From Burkholderiales bacterium (GTDB lineage Bacteria; Pseudomonadota; Gammaproteobacteria; Burkholderiales; SG8-39): a DNA stretch of 64,000 nt. Position numbers and translations under genes: made by a program. The first letter of the stretch is position 1; each line of letters opens with the position of its first letter. The notes under the pieces were generated by a model, which saw only the letters and a list, made by a program, of their open reading frames with translations, searched no databases and was not told the DNA's origin. This document shows positions 1 through 10,717 of this stretch, piece by piece. The stretch spans positions 390,020 to 454,019 of the forward strand of contig JAOSJV010000012.1 in NCBI GenBank assembly GCA_027493935.1. Reading direction: 5' to 3'.

Positions 1-1186
1 CGGACTCGGCGAGATAGCGGGCGGCGAGGTGGGTCAGCAGCGGCTCGAGCGCCGTCGCCGCCGGCGCATCGGCGGCGAGGTCGCGCGTCAGGAGCTCGGC
101 GAGCGCCTCGTACGGGTCGCTCGTGCTGGCGGTGCGGCACAGCCGGTCGGCATCGGATGCGCCCACGAGGCCCGCCCGCCGCGCCTTCGCCTCCGCAGCC
201 AGCCAGCGCCGGAAGCCTGGTATCGGCGAAAGCGTCGCGAAGTTCTTCAGCCGCGGGAACTCGACGAGCAGCTGCTCGACCACGCGCTTGATCAGGAAGC
301 CGCCGAACGAGACCCCGCGCAGCCCGAGCTGGGTGTTCGAGATGGAGTAGAAGACCGCGGCGAGCGCCGAGCGCGGATCGAGCACCGGCGCCGACTCGTC
401 GAGCAGCGCCTGCACGCTCGCGGCCATGTCGCGCGTGAGCGCGATCTCGACGAAGATCAGCGGCTCGCCCGGCATCCGCGGATGGAAGAACGCGTAGCAG
501 CGCCGGTCCGAGTCGAGCCGCTTGCGCAGGTCGCCCCACCCACGGATCTCGTGCACGGCCTCGTAGGCGATCAGCTTCTCGAGCAGCGCCGCCGGCGAGC
601 TCCAGGTGATGCGCGCGAGCTCGAGGTTGCCGACGTCGAACCAGCTGCCGAGCAGGGAGAAGAGCTCCTCGTCGATCACCTCGAGCTCGGGCACCTCGCG
701 GACGTGACCGAGCACATCCGCCCGCAGGTCGACCAGGAACTTGACGCCGTCGGCGAGGAGATTGAACTGCTTCAGGATCCGGATACGCGGCGAGCCGAGC
801 GCGAGCCGCAGGCGCGACTCGGCGTGCCGCCGCGCCGGCCCCGGCGGGGCGCGCTGGTAGTCCTCTACCGCCCGGCGCACCGCGTGCTCGTCGGGGCCGA
901 ACTCGTCGGCGAGCAGCCGCAGGAACCGCTGCTGTCCGCCCTCGTTCAGGGTGCGATACGTGCCGGCGAGCCGGCGCGCGCGGTCACGCGCCGAGGCCTC
1001 GCCGCCGGCCTCCGCCAGGCACTCGCGCAGCGTCGCGCGGACCTGCCTCAGGTCGCCGGCACCGAGGTCGCGCAGCGCGGCGCGGTCCGGCTGGCCGCCG
1101 CTCTTCAGCCAGTTCCAGAAGGTGCGCATCGCCCCCTGCCGCGCGGGCGTCGCGGGCCGGTCGGCGCCTTCCGGGCGGACGTCCAT
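1..1186 (-). CDS. Malonyl-CoA decarboxylase, C-terminus cut by window edge
   Basis: Reverse-strand reading from ATG at 1186: MDVRPEGADRPATPARQGAMRTFWNWLKSGG...KFLVDLRADVL...FHPRMPGEPLIFVEIALT...FYSISNTQLGLRGVSFGGFLIKRVVEQLL, typical of MCD. Absent from the ORF track because it has no stop in the window; the + ORF 29..1225 is its Arg-rich antisense. Confidence 0.85.
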   Translation of the reverse strand, partial: MDVRPEGADRPATPARQGAMRTFWNWLKSGGQPDRAALRDLGAGDLRQVRATLRECLAEAGGEASARDRARRLAGTYRTLNEGGQQRFLRLLADEFGPDEHAVRRAVEDYQRAPPGPARRHAESRLRLALGSPRIRILKQFNLLADGVKFLVDLRADVLGHVREVPELEVIDEELFSLLGSWFDVGNLELARITWSSPAALLEKLIAYEAVHEIRGWGDLRKRLDSDRRCYAFFHPRMPGEPLIFVEIALTRDMAASVQALLDESAPVLDPRSALAAVFYSISNTQLGLRGVSFGGFLIKRVVEQLLVEFPRLKNFATLSPIPGFRRWLAAEAKARRAGLVGASDADRLCRTASTSDPYEALAELLTRDLAADAPAATALEPLLTHLAARYLAES

Positions 1187-1538
1187 GTTCGGCTCCAATG
1201 CGGGACCTCGCACGTCGTGCGGTAGCACTACTCGTGCCAGGGGCGCGCGCGCCGCACCCCATTCCCGTGCCGAGAGTAGCAGACCGCCGGCGGGGATCGG
1301 CCTGCGGCCAGTCGAGCGCCTCCTGCCCCGCACAACGCCTCGCGCCGGACGTGGTCGACGCAGCGCTCGACGGTGCACGGCACCATCCGCGACGCCGAAG
1401 CGGCTGTCGCGGTGTGGCCGCACGCACGGCAGCTGCTTCGGTAGCGGCCGGCCGCAGCCGATGCGGTTCTCGACGCAGCAGAGCGCCTTCGCTTTCGCCA
1501 GCACCGTGGGCGCGGCGAGGCGCGCAACGCGCGCCGGC

Positions 1539-4500
1539 TCAGCGCGCGGGCGCCGCCGCGTCGCGGCGCGCGTGTCCGCGCCAGCGCCGCTGGAGATCCT
1601 CCACCGCCATCGCGAGCGCCGGCGTGAGCACCATCAGCAGCACCGTGCCGAGCAGCACGCCGACGCCGATCGATACCGCCAGCGGGATCAGGAACTGGGC
1701 CTGGATGCTGCGCTCGACGATCAGTGGAAAGATCCCGAGGAAGGTGGTCACCGCGGTGAGCAGGATTGGGCGGAAGCGGCTCTTGGCGCCGTCGATGATC
1801 GCCTGCTCCGCGCTCTTGCCGCGGCCGCGCTCCTCGTTGACGAAGTCGACCAGCACCAGCGCGCCGTTCACGATGATGCCGGCGAGACCGACGATGCCGA
1901 ACAAGCTCACCAGCCCGATGCTGAGCCCGAGCAGCAGGTGCCCGACGGTCGCGCCGACCAGGCCGAACGGGATCGCCGCGAGCACGATCACCGGCTGCAC
2001 GTACGACCGGAACGCGAGCGCGAGCAGCGCGTACATCGCGAACACCGAAAGAACGAAGTTTCCCGCGAGGGCGGGCAGCGTCTGGCCCTGCTCGCGCTGC
2101 TCGCCCGCCATGGTGTAGGTGAGCCCCGGCATCTCCTCCTGGAGCCGCGGGATGACCTCCGAGACGAGCCGCGCGTTCACCTGCTGGCCGGTGACGGTCA
2201 CGCCGTCGACCTCGGCGAGTACCGTGGTCACGCGGCGGCCGCGCTGGCGCACGATCGTTGCCGGACCGTGGCCCAGCGATAGCTCGGCGACCTCGTGCAG
2301 CGGCACGAAGTCGCCGGCCGGCGTGCGGATCCGGTAGCGCGAGAGGTCCGCGAGCGAGTTGCGCTCGCCGCGCGGCAGCCGCACGTAGACCCGCACCTCG
2401 TCGCGCCCGCGCTGCACGCGCAGTGCCTCGGCGCCGAAGAAAGCGGCGCGCACCTGCTGCGCGACGTTCTCCAGCGTGAGCCCCAGCGCACGCGCGTTCG
2501 GCTTGAGCCTGAACTGCACCTCCCGCTTGCCCGGCTCGCGGTCGTTGCGCACGTCGTACACTCCCTCGATGCGCACGAGCTCGTCCTCGAGCGCCTGCAC
2601 TGCCTGCGCGAGCGCCTCCTGCGTGCGCGCCGAAAGCTCGACCTGCACCGGCGAGCCGAGGTTGATCACGTTCGAGGCGAACGATAGCTTCTGCACCTGG
2701 GGCAGGATGCCGACCGACGCGCGCCAGCGGTTCGCGAACTCGCGCGCCGACACCGTGCGCACCTCGGGGTTGAGCAGCTCGAAGACCACCGAGGCCTTGT
2801 TGCCCTCGAGCACGTTCAGCACGCCGGCGGCGCCGGGACCGGTGCGGTCCTGTGCCCCGACGGTGAGGAAGACCGCGTTCACCAGCGGCTCGCCGCTCGG
2901 GTCCGGAAGCGTGCGCGCCGCCTCGTGACCGGCGCGCTCGATCTCGAGCGCCGCCTCGAGCGTCGCCTCGGCCGTTGCGCCCGGCGCGAGCTCGAGCGAG
3001 GCGGTCACGTAGCGCCCTTCCACCTGCGGAAAGAAGTTGAACCGCACGTAGCCGCCGCTCAAGACGCCGAGCGTCAGGACCAGGACCGCGACGCCGCTCG
3101 CGATCATCACCCCGTAGTGCGTGGTCGCGAAGCGCAGGAGGCGCTCGAGCGGCCCGTCGACGAACCGGCGCAGCTGCCCGTCGACCGCGTGGCGCAGGCG
3201 CGCGAGCCGCGCCCCGACGCGCGTGCGCGGCACGTGTCCGCGGATATGCAGGTGCGCGAGATGGTGCGGCAGAACGAGCATCGCCTCGATCACCGAGACC
3301 GCGAGTACGAGGATGACCACGGCGGGGATCTGGTAGAGGAACTTGCCGACCGTGCCGGGCACGAACAGCAGCGGGATGAACGCGGCAATCGTGGTCGACA
3401 CGGCGAGCGCGACCGGCATCGCCACCCGCTGCGCGCCGGCGACCGCCGCCTCCATCGGCGGCGTACCGCGCTCGTTCTCCGCGTAGATGTTCTCGCCGGT
3501 CACGATGGCGTCGTCGACGACGATGCCGATCGCGAGGATGAACCCGAAGAGCGAGGTCATGTTGATCGAGAGCCCGAGCAGCGGCATCAGGCTGAAGGCG
3601 CCGACGAATGCGACGAAGATCCCCGCGGAAACCCAGAACGCGAGCCGCAGGTCGAGAAACAGCGTGAGCGCGCCGAGCACCAGCGCGAGGCCGATCAGCC
3701 CGTTCTTGAGCAGGAGCCGGATGCGGCTTCTGAACTCGTCCGAGTCGTCGCGCCAGACCCCGACCTCGACGCCGGGCGGCAGCCCGGGCCGCAGGCTGGA
3801 CTCGAGGTACCGATTCACCAGGCGCACGACGTCGAGCACCTTCTCCTCGCCGACGCGGAACACCTGCACGAACGCGGCCGGCTTGCCCTGGTAGCGCACG
3901 ATGAGATCCTCGTCGCGGAAGCCGTCGTCGATGCGCGCGATGTCGGCCAGCCGGACCTTCGCGCCGGTGCGGGCCGACACCACCACGATCGAGGCGAAGT
4001 CGGCGTGGTCGTAGTTGCGCCCCTTGGCACGCAGCAGTATCGACTCGCCCTGCGCCTTGATGTCGCCCCCGGGCAAGTCGAGGCTCGAGCGCCGGACCGT
4101 CTCCGCGATGTCCTGAAGCGTGAGCCCGTAGGCGCGCAGCACGTCGCTCGGCACCTCGATCGACACCTCGTACTCGCGCACCTTCGCCACCTGCACGAGC
4201 GAGATCCCGGGCGTGCCCGAGAGCTCGTCCTTGACGCGGTACGCGAGCTCGCGCACGGCGGCCTCGCCGGCGTCGCCGTAGACCACGAGCTCGATCACCC
4301 GTTGGCGGGTGGTGAGCTCCTTCACCTCGGGCCGCTCGGCCTCGGCCGGGAAGCTCGTGATGCGGTCCACCGCCGACTTGATCTCATCGAGCTTGCCGGC
4401 GACGTGCACGCCGCGCGCGAGTTCGGCGCGCACGATGCCGACCCCCTCGGCAGCAATCGCCGTGAGCCGGTCGATGCCCTCGATGCCCTCGATCTGGTCC

Positions 4501-4707
4501 TCGATGCGCTGGACGATCGCCTCCTCGACCTCGTCCGGTGCGGCGCCCTGGTACACGACGCGCACCTCGATGATGTCGAGCTCGACCTGCGGGAAGACCT
4601 CCTGGCGCATGGTGAGCGCGCTCGTCAGGCCGGCGATCACGACGAACAGCGCGAGCAGGTTGGCGGCCACGGGGGTGGCGCGCCATCCAGGCGATGAGAC
4701 CGGTCAT
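1539..4707 (-). CDS. RND (AcrB/HAE1-type) efflux permease, apparent N-terminal frameshift
   Basis: 1043-aa ORF with RND hallmarks (IEGIDRLTAIAAEGVGIV, GIVVDDAIVTGENIY). The true N-terminus MTGLIAWMARHP is in another frame and joins VAANLLALFVV if one C of a C5 run (about 4671-4676) is removed. Confidence 0.92.
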
Positions 4708-5927
4708 GGCGCGTTGCGCTCCGGGGTCGCCCGGCGCCGTCGCCCACCACGCGCACCGCCATGCCCTCGGTGACGACCTTGAGGTCGCTCACGACGACGC
4801 GCGCGCCCTCGGGCAGCCCGTCCGCCGCCATCGCGACGGTGTCCCTGCCCTCGTAGATCACCCGCACCGGCCGGATCGAGACCGTGTCGCGCTCGCCGAG
4901 CAGCCAGACCACGTCGCCGCCGCGCAACGCGCGCCGCGGAACGACCGCGTAGCGGCCCTGGTCGCGCCCGACGATCTCGACCGTTGCGTACATGCCGACC
5001 AGGAGCGGCGGGGCCGCTGCCGCGGCGGCGGCGGCGGAGCGAGGCACGCCGCGCGCCGACGGGTCGTCGACCCGCACCACGACGTTGAACGTGCGCGTCG
5101 CGCTGTCCACCGCCGCCTCGACGCGATCGACGTGCGCCGGCCAGCTGTACGCGCCTGCGCCGTGCTCGACGTTCACCGTCGCCTTCGCGCCGCCGCCCTC
5201 CGGCCCACGGCGCCACGGATCGGCGATCAGCGCCACGTCGCGGTCGGTCAGCGAAACCGCGATCTCTAGCGCGTCGTCGGCGAAGATGCGCGCGAGTGTC
5301 TTGCCCGGCTGGACCGTCTCGCCCACCGCGACGGACTTCGCGAGCACCTTGCCGCGGAACGGCGCTCGGATCACCGTTCGCTCGAGATCGATTCGCCGCT
5401 GCCGCTCGAGCGCCTCGGCGCGGGCGAGCGCCGCGCGCGCCTGGTCGCGGTTCGCCACGCGCTCGTCGAGCGTCTGGCGCGAAAGGAACCCTTGCTTGAT
5501 CAGTCCCTCGGTGCGCTCGAGCAGCCGCTCGGCGAGCCGCAGGCTCGCCTCGGCCGAGCGCCGGTCGGCGTCGGCCTGCGCGAGCGCGGCGCGGAACGGT
5601 TCGGGGTCCAGACGCACGAGCTCGTCGTCGCGCGCGAACGCGCCTCCGGTGACGAGCGACGGATTGACGAACGCCACGCGCCCGGATACCTCGGCCGCGA
5701 CCACGACTTCCAAGCGCGGCGCGACCAGCCCGTTGCCGGTGACGGCGAGCGCGCCCGCGCGGAATTCGACCGGCGCCGCGCGCACGAGCGTCAGCTGCTT
5801 CGCCGGCTGGCGCACCGCCGGCCGCGGCTTGAGCACCTGCAGCGCGGCAAAGCCGCCCACGCCGGCGGCGAGGATCGCGAACGCGACCGCGCGCCAGAAC
5901 CAGCGCGAGCGCTGCGCGGGGGATCAA
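4704..5927 (-). CDS. RND periplasmic adaptor (membrane fusion protein), apparent frameshifts at both ends
   Basis: Central frame has MFP features (VVVAAEVSGRVAFVNPSLVTGGAFARDDELVRLDPEPF, RTVIRAPFRGKVLAKSVAVGETVQPG). The C-terminal frame ends ATPERNAP* with a stop overlapping the permease ATG. The N-terminal TM segment RWFWRAVAFAILAAG needs a 1-base correction in a C5 run. Confidence 0.85.
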   Translation of the reverse strand: MIPRAALALVLARGRVRDPRRRRGRLCRAAGAQAAAGGAPAGEAADARARGAGRIPRGRARRHRQRAGRAALGSRGRGRGIRARGVRQSVARHRRRVRARRRARASGPRTVPRRARAGRRRPALGRGEPAARRAAARAHRGTDQARVPFAPDARRARGEPRPGARGARPRRGARAAAANRSRANGDPSAVPRQGAREVRRGGRDGPAGQDTRAHLRRRRARDRGFADRPRRGADRRSVAPWAGGRRREGDGERRARRRRVQLAGARRSRRGGGGQRDAHVQRRGAGRRPVGARRASLRRRRRGSGPAAPGRHVRNGRDRRARPGPLRGRSAARVARRRRGLAARRARHGLDPAGAGDLRGQGHRRDGGGRAARGRARRRERPQGRHRGHGGARGGRRRRATPERNAP

Positions 5928-6022
5928 CGTCGGTCAAGATGGCGGGCCAGTGGCGGGAAACGCGGCGGTCGGGAGCGGAGCATCCGGCGCCGGCCGCCGC
6001 GCAGCGGCCGGACGCCCTGATT

Positions 6023-8359
6023 CTACGCCGCGTGCGAGGACACCGGATGCGCGGCGCGGACAAGCGCCTCCGTCCGGCGCGCCTCCTCCTTCGCCCGCTC
6101 GGCGAGGAGGTAGAGCTGCTGCTTGCCCGACAGGTATTGCTTCGGCCACGACGCGCCCTCGTAGCCGTACTCGGCGGCGGCGTGCAGCGTGAAGTAGGGG
6201 TCGGTGAGGTGCGGCCGCGCGAGCGCGACGAGGTCCGCACGCCCGGCGGCGACAATCGTGTTCACCTGGTCCGCGGTGGTGATCGCGCCCACCGCCATCG
6301 TGGCGATGCCGGCCTCGTTGCGGATCTGCTCGGCGAACACGAGCTGGTACATGCGGCCGTAGACCGGCTTCGACGCGGGATCGGTCTGCCCGGTGGAAAC
6401 GTCGACGAGGTCGCAGCCGTGCGCGTTGAACGCCCGGGCGATCGCCACCGCGTCCTCGCCGGTGTTCCCGCCGGGGATCCAGTCGGTCGCAGAGATGCGC
6501 ACCGACATCGGCTGCTCCGCCGGCCACACCGCCCGGCAAGCGTCGAACACCTCGAGCGGGAAGCGCAGGCGGTTCTCGAGCGAACCTCCGTAGGCGTCGG
6601 TGCGGCGGTTGGTGACCGGAGAGAGGAACGAGGCGTGCAGATAGCCGTGCGCCATGTGCAGCTCGAGCATATCGAAGCCGCACTCGATGCCCATGCGGGC
6701 CGCAGCGACGTACTGCTCGCGCACTCGGTCCATGTCGGCGCGCGACATCGCGCGCGGAGTCTGGCTCTCGCCCGCGTAGTACGGCAGCGGCGAGGCGGCC
6801 ATGACCGGCCAGTTGCCGTGCTTCAGCGGCTTGTCCATCTCCTCCCACATCAGCTGGGTCGAGCCCTTGCGCCCGGCGTGGCCGAGCTGCAGCGCGATCT
6901 TCGCGTCGGTGTGCGTGTGCACGAACTGGACGATGCGTTTCCAGGCCGCCGCGTGCTCGGTCCGGTACATGCCGGCGCAGCCGGGCGTGATGCGCGCATC
7001 CGGCGCGACGCAGGTCATCTCGGTGAACACAAGGCCCGCGCCGCCCACTGCGCGCGCGCCGTAGTGCACAAAGTGCCAGTCGGTCGGCGTGCCGTCGACC
7101 GCGCAGTACTGGCACATCGGCGAGACCACGACGCGGTTCGTGAGGCGCATGCCGCGCAGGTGGAACGGCGCGAACATCGGCGGCGCGGCAAACCCCTTCG
7201 GCAGCCGCACGCCCTCGGCTTTCGCCACGTGGGCGGCCCACCAGCGATCGAGCTCGGCGACGACCGAGGCGTCGCGCAGGCGCAAGTTCTCGTAGGTGAC
7301 CGCCTTCGCGCGCGACATCAGCGCGAAGTTGAACTGCACGGGCTCCATGTGCCAGAAGCGGTGCACGTTCTCGAAGAACACCAGGCTCGTGTTGGCCGAG
7401 TGCTGGATCCGGTCGGCCTCGGCGTGACGCTCCTCTTCGTAGGCGCGCAGCGCGGCCTTGGTGCTCTTACGGTGCCGCGTGACCGCGTGGTGCAGCGCGA
7501 TCGCGTCCTCGAGCGCGAGCTTGGTGCCCGAGCCGATCGACCAGTGCGCCGAGTGCGCGGCGTCGCCGAGCAGCACGACGTTCTCGTGGCTCCAGCGCTC
7601 GCAGCGCACCGCCGGGAAGTTGCGCCAGTAGGAGCGGTTGGTCTGGAAGTCGGCGCCGCGAAACTCATCGGCGAAGAGCTTGCGCGCGTAGGCCACCGTG
7701 GCGCGCTCGTCCTGCACGCCGAGGCCCGCGCGCTCGAACGCCTCGCTGGTCGTCTCGACGATTACTGTGCATTCGCCCTGCGTGAACATGTAGGCATGCA
7801 GGTTCCAGATGCCGTGCTCGTTCTCGCGGAAGCCGTAGGTGAAGCCGGGCAGCGTCGCGCGCGCACCGAGCCAGACGAACTTGTTCGGTCGTAACTCGAC
7901 GGTCGGGCGGAAATGCTCCTTCCAGTTCTCGCGGATGACGCTGTTGATGCCGTCGGCAGCCACCACCAGGTCGGCGTTCAGGTACGGGTCGATGGCGGCG
8001 ACATCGGCCTGGTAGTGCACCGCGATGCCGAGCCCGGCGGCGCGCCGCTGCAGGATCTCCAGCAGCGAGAGTCGCTTCAGTCCAGAGAAGCCGTGCCCGG
8101 AGGACTTGATCGTCGTGCCCTTATAATGGACGTAGATGTCGTCCCAATAGGCGAAGCTCGCGGCGATGTCGCGGTAGGTCGGCTCGTCGGCCGCCTTGAG
8201 GTTGCCCAGCGTCTCGTCCGAGAGCACGATGCCGAAGCCGAAGGTGTCGTCGGCGCGGTTGCGCTCGTAGACCGTCACTTCCGCGTCCGGAAAGCTCTTC
8301 TTGTGGAGGATGGCGTAATACAGACCCGCCGGGCCGCCGCCGATCACGTTCACCTTCAT
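6023..8359 (-). CDS. Bifunctional flavoprotein: FAD monooxygenase plus Old Yellow Enzyme domain (2-aminobenzoyl-CoA monooxygenase/reductase or salicylyl-CoA 5-hydroxylase type)
   Basis: 778 aa. N-terminal GGGPAGLYYAILHKKSFPDAEVTVYERN and GDAAHSAHWSIGSGTKLALEDA (FAD monooxygenase); C-terminal LTNRVVVSPMCQYCA...QLGHAGRKGS...SPVTNRRTDAYGGSLENRLRFPLEV (OYE). Confidence 0.9.
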   Translation of the reverse strand: MKVNVIGGGPAGLYYAILHKKSFPDAEVTVYERNRADDTFGFGIVLSDETLGNLKAADEPTYRDIAASFAYWDDIYVHYKGTTIKSSGHGFSGLKRLSLLEILQRRAAGLGIAVHYQADVAAIDPYLNADLVVAADGINSVIRENWKEHFRPTVELRPNKFVWLGARATLPGFTYGFRENEHGIWNLHAYMFTQGECTVIVETTSEAFERAGLGVQDERATVAYARKLFADEFRGADFQTNRSYWRNFPAVRCERWSHENVVLLGDAAHSAHWSIGSGTKLALEDAIALHHAVTRHRKSTKAALRAYEEERHAEADRIQHSANTSLVFFENVHRFWHMEPVQFNFALMSRAKAVTYENLRLRDASVVAELDRWWAAHVAKAEGVRLPKGFAAPPMFAPFHLRGMRLTNRVVVSPMCQYCAVDGTPTDWHFVHYGARAVGGAGLVFTEMTCVAPDARITPGCAGMYRTEHAAAWKRIVQFVHTHTDAKIALQLGHAGRKGSTQLMWEEMDKPLKHGNWPVMAASPLPYYAGESQTPRAMSRADMDRVREQYVAAARMGIECGFDMLELHMAHGYLHASFLSPVTNRRTDAYGGSLENRLRFPLEVFDACRAVWPAEQPMSVRISATDWIPGGNTGEDAVAIARAFNAHGCDLVDVSTGQTDPASKPVYGRMYQLVFAEQIRNEAGIATMAVGAITTADQVNTIVAAGRADLVALARPHLTDPYFTLHAAAEYGYEGASWPKQYLSGKQQLYLLAERAKEEARRTEALVRAAHPVSSHAA

Positions 8360-8393
8360 GTGTGGGTCTCCTGCCGCATCCGTTCGCGGTTCG

Positions 8394-10032
8394 CTACCGC
8401 TCTTGCCGTGCCTGCATCCGGCGCGCGAGCTCGTTCGCGAGCGCGCTTTTCATCACTTTCCGGGTCGGTGTCATCGGCATCGCATCGATCACCTCGAGCC
8501 GCTCGGGCCAGCGCACCTTGCCGACGCCGTGCCCGGCGAGCCACTGCTGCATCTCGTCGAACTCGAAACGCCCGCCTGCGCGCAGCGTGACGAAGCAGCA
8601 GGCCCGCTCGCCGAGCACCGGGTCGGGCATCGGCACGATCGCGCACATCTCGACCGCCGGGTGGGCGATGATCAGGTTCTCCACGTCGAGCGGGTTGAAC
8701 TTCACGCCGCCGCGGTTGATGACCTCCTTCGTCCGTCCGGCAAGGCGCAGGTTGCCGGCCGCGTCGATCGCCGCGAGGTCGCCGGTGCGGAACCAGCCGT
8801 CGGCGGTGAACGCCGCCGCGGTCGCCCGGGGATTGTCGAGGTAGCCGGCGAAGAGCGATGCGCCGCGCATCTCGAGCTCACCCACCACGCCCGGGGCGGC
8901 AGGCTCGCCGTCATCGCGCACCACCCGAAGCTCGTTGCCGGGGCGGCCCGCCCGGCGGCGCCGACGCGCTCGGTCGGCGCATCGCCCGGGCGCCCGTAGG
9001 CGCCGGCTTGCAGCTCGGTCATGCCCCAGAGCTGCAGCACCTTGCCGCCGCCGAGCTTCGCCTCGAGCGCCTGCGCGAGATCGGGCGGGACGGCTGCACC
9101 CGACAGCACCACCAGGCGCACCGAGGAGCAGTCCTTGCCGTCGAGCAGCGCGCTGCCCAGGCAGCTCGCGATGTGCGCCGGACCGGCATACACGACGCTC
9201 GGCCGCTCGTGCACGAGCAGATCCGCGAACTCCTGCGGCGTGTACGTCGGCAGGAGCACCGCGGTCGCACCCGCGCAGAGTGCCACGCTGAGCGCCGAGA
9301 GGCCGTAGAGATGCGTGAAGGGCGCCGCGCACAGCAGGACGTCGTGCGGCCCGATGCCGAGCTCCCGCGCGGCGAGCCGGAAGTTCGAGAGGTAGGTCTG
9401 GTACGGATGCGGCACGCCCTTCGGCGCGGCGGTAGTCCCGGAGGTGTAGAGGAGCACGAACGGATCGCTCGCCGCCACCGGCACCGCCGGCGCCTCGCCC
9501 CGCCGCCGGCGAGGGCGTCGAACGCCACCGCGCCGGCCGGCGCGCCGCCGACCGCGATGACGTGCGCGAGGCGCGGCAGCCGCTCGCGCAACTCCAGCGC
9601 GAGCGCGGCCGCGGCGTAGTCCTTGGCCTGCGCGATGCACACCATCGCGACCGCGCCGCTGTGCCGCAGCAGCGTCCCGAGCTCGGCCTCGCGATAGGGC
9701 ATATGCACCGTCTGCATGACCGCGCCGCACGCGCTGATGCCGAGGTACGCGACCACGAACTCGACCAGGTTCGGCAGCTGCACCGCGACCACGTCGCCCT
9801 TGGCGACGCCGAGCCGCTCGAGCCCGCGCGCGAACGCATACGCACGCGCGCGCAGTTCCGCATAGCCGAGCGAGCGAGCGCCCTGCCGCACCGCGATCCG
9901 GTCGGGGGCCGCGCGCGCCGCCCGCTCGAGCCAGTCGCGCAGCAGCTCGTCGGTCCACCAGCCGGCGGCGCGATAGCGCGCCACGAGCTCGGGCGGATAT
10001 TCGATGCGGATCGCCATGTCCTCCTCGCTCAC
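8394..10032 (-). CDS. AMP-dependent acyl-CoA synthetase/ligase (probably aromatic acid-CoA ligase), two frameshifts
   Basis: Three consecutive frames are needed: [35 protein letters not shown]...; ...[20 protein letters not shown]...LQLWGMTE; ...[47 protein letters not shown]. Breaks near 9500 and 8940. Confidence 0.85.
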
Positions 10033-10227
10033 GACCCGGCGCGGCCGAACCGGCTTCCGTTCCCGCGCACGCCGCGACCGCTCCGGCGCATTGTACCCGC
10101 AAGCCGAAACGTCGAGCGCCCCGAAACGTTAAGCACCCAAACTGTTTAGGCTTAAAATATCAACCGGCCGGGCGCGCCGCGGCGGTTCGGCCACGCGTCG
10201 CGTCCGAGACGCACAGGGAACGGCCGC

Positions 10228-10359
10228 ATGAAGCTCGGAATTTCCGGATTGTGGCGGAAGGGCCTGCCGATGATGCAGCGGCCGCTCGCGCGCGGCGCTG
10301 CGCTCAGCGCATGGAACCGCGACCCGGCGAAGCTCGCCGAGGCGCGCGCGCCGCAGTGA
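10228..10359 (+). pseudogene. Remnant of a 3-hydroxyisobutyrate dehydrogenase-like NAD-binding N-terminus
   Basis: ATG..TGA reads MKLGISGLWRKGLPMMQRPLARGAALSAWNRDPAKLAEARAPQ*, resembling the HIBADH start MK(I/L)GFIGLGRMGLPMAxRLLxxGHxLxVWNRDPAK, truncated at 43 codons. Confidence 0.6.
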
Positions 10360-10392
10360 CGCGGCGGCGGTCGTCGCGCTCTGCCCGTAGCG

Positions 10393-10660
10393 CTACCCGC
10401 GGCGCGGCGCGCTGCGCTCCTCGTCGGGCGGCAGCGGCCGCGCGCCGGGCGGTGCCGCAGTCTTGTCGCGCAGCAGGTCGCCGAGAAGCATGAACGGCCC
10501 GGCGATCACCAGGGCGAGCAGCAGGCGCCAGCCGATCGCGAGCTCGGCGGCGAGCATCCAGACGCCGGCGGCCGCACCGAAGCCGACGAGCGCGAGGATC
10601 GCCGCGCCGAGCGGAAAACTGCGCGACGGGGCGATCGTGGAGGGGGTGCGTGGGGCATGC
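10393..10660 (-). CDS. Small predicted two-helix membrane protein, start uncertain
   Basis: Reverse frame FPLGAAILALVGFGAAAGVWMLAAELAIGWRLLLALVIAGPFMLLGDLLRDKTAAPPGARPLPPDEERSAPRRG*. The upstream ATG is one base out of frame across a C5 run. Confidence 0.5.
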
Positions 10661-10717
10661 GCGGGCCGTAGCGCGCATCATCGCACGGCGGCGGCCGCGC
10701 GCCGCGCGCGCGACCGC

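Noticed and set aside
2925-8000. Long + strand ORFs 2925..4697 (590 aa) and 5492..7894 (800 aa)
   Set aside because: Arg/His/Asp-rich low-complexity translations with no family motifs, exactly antisense to the RND pair and bifunctional flavoprotein; typical high-GC shadow ORFs.
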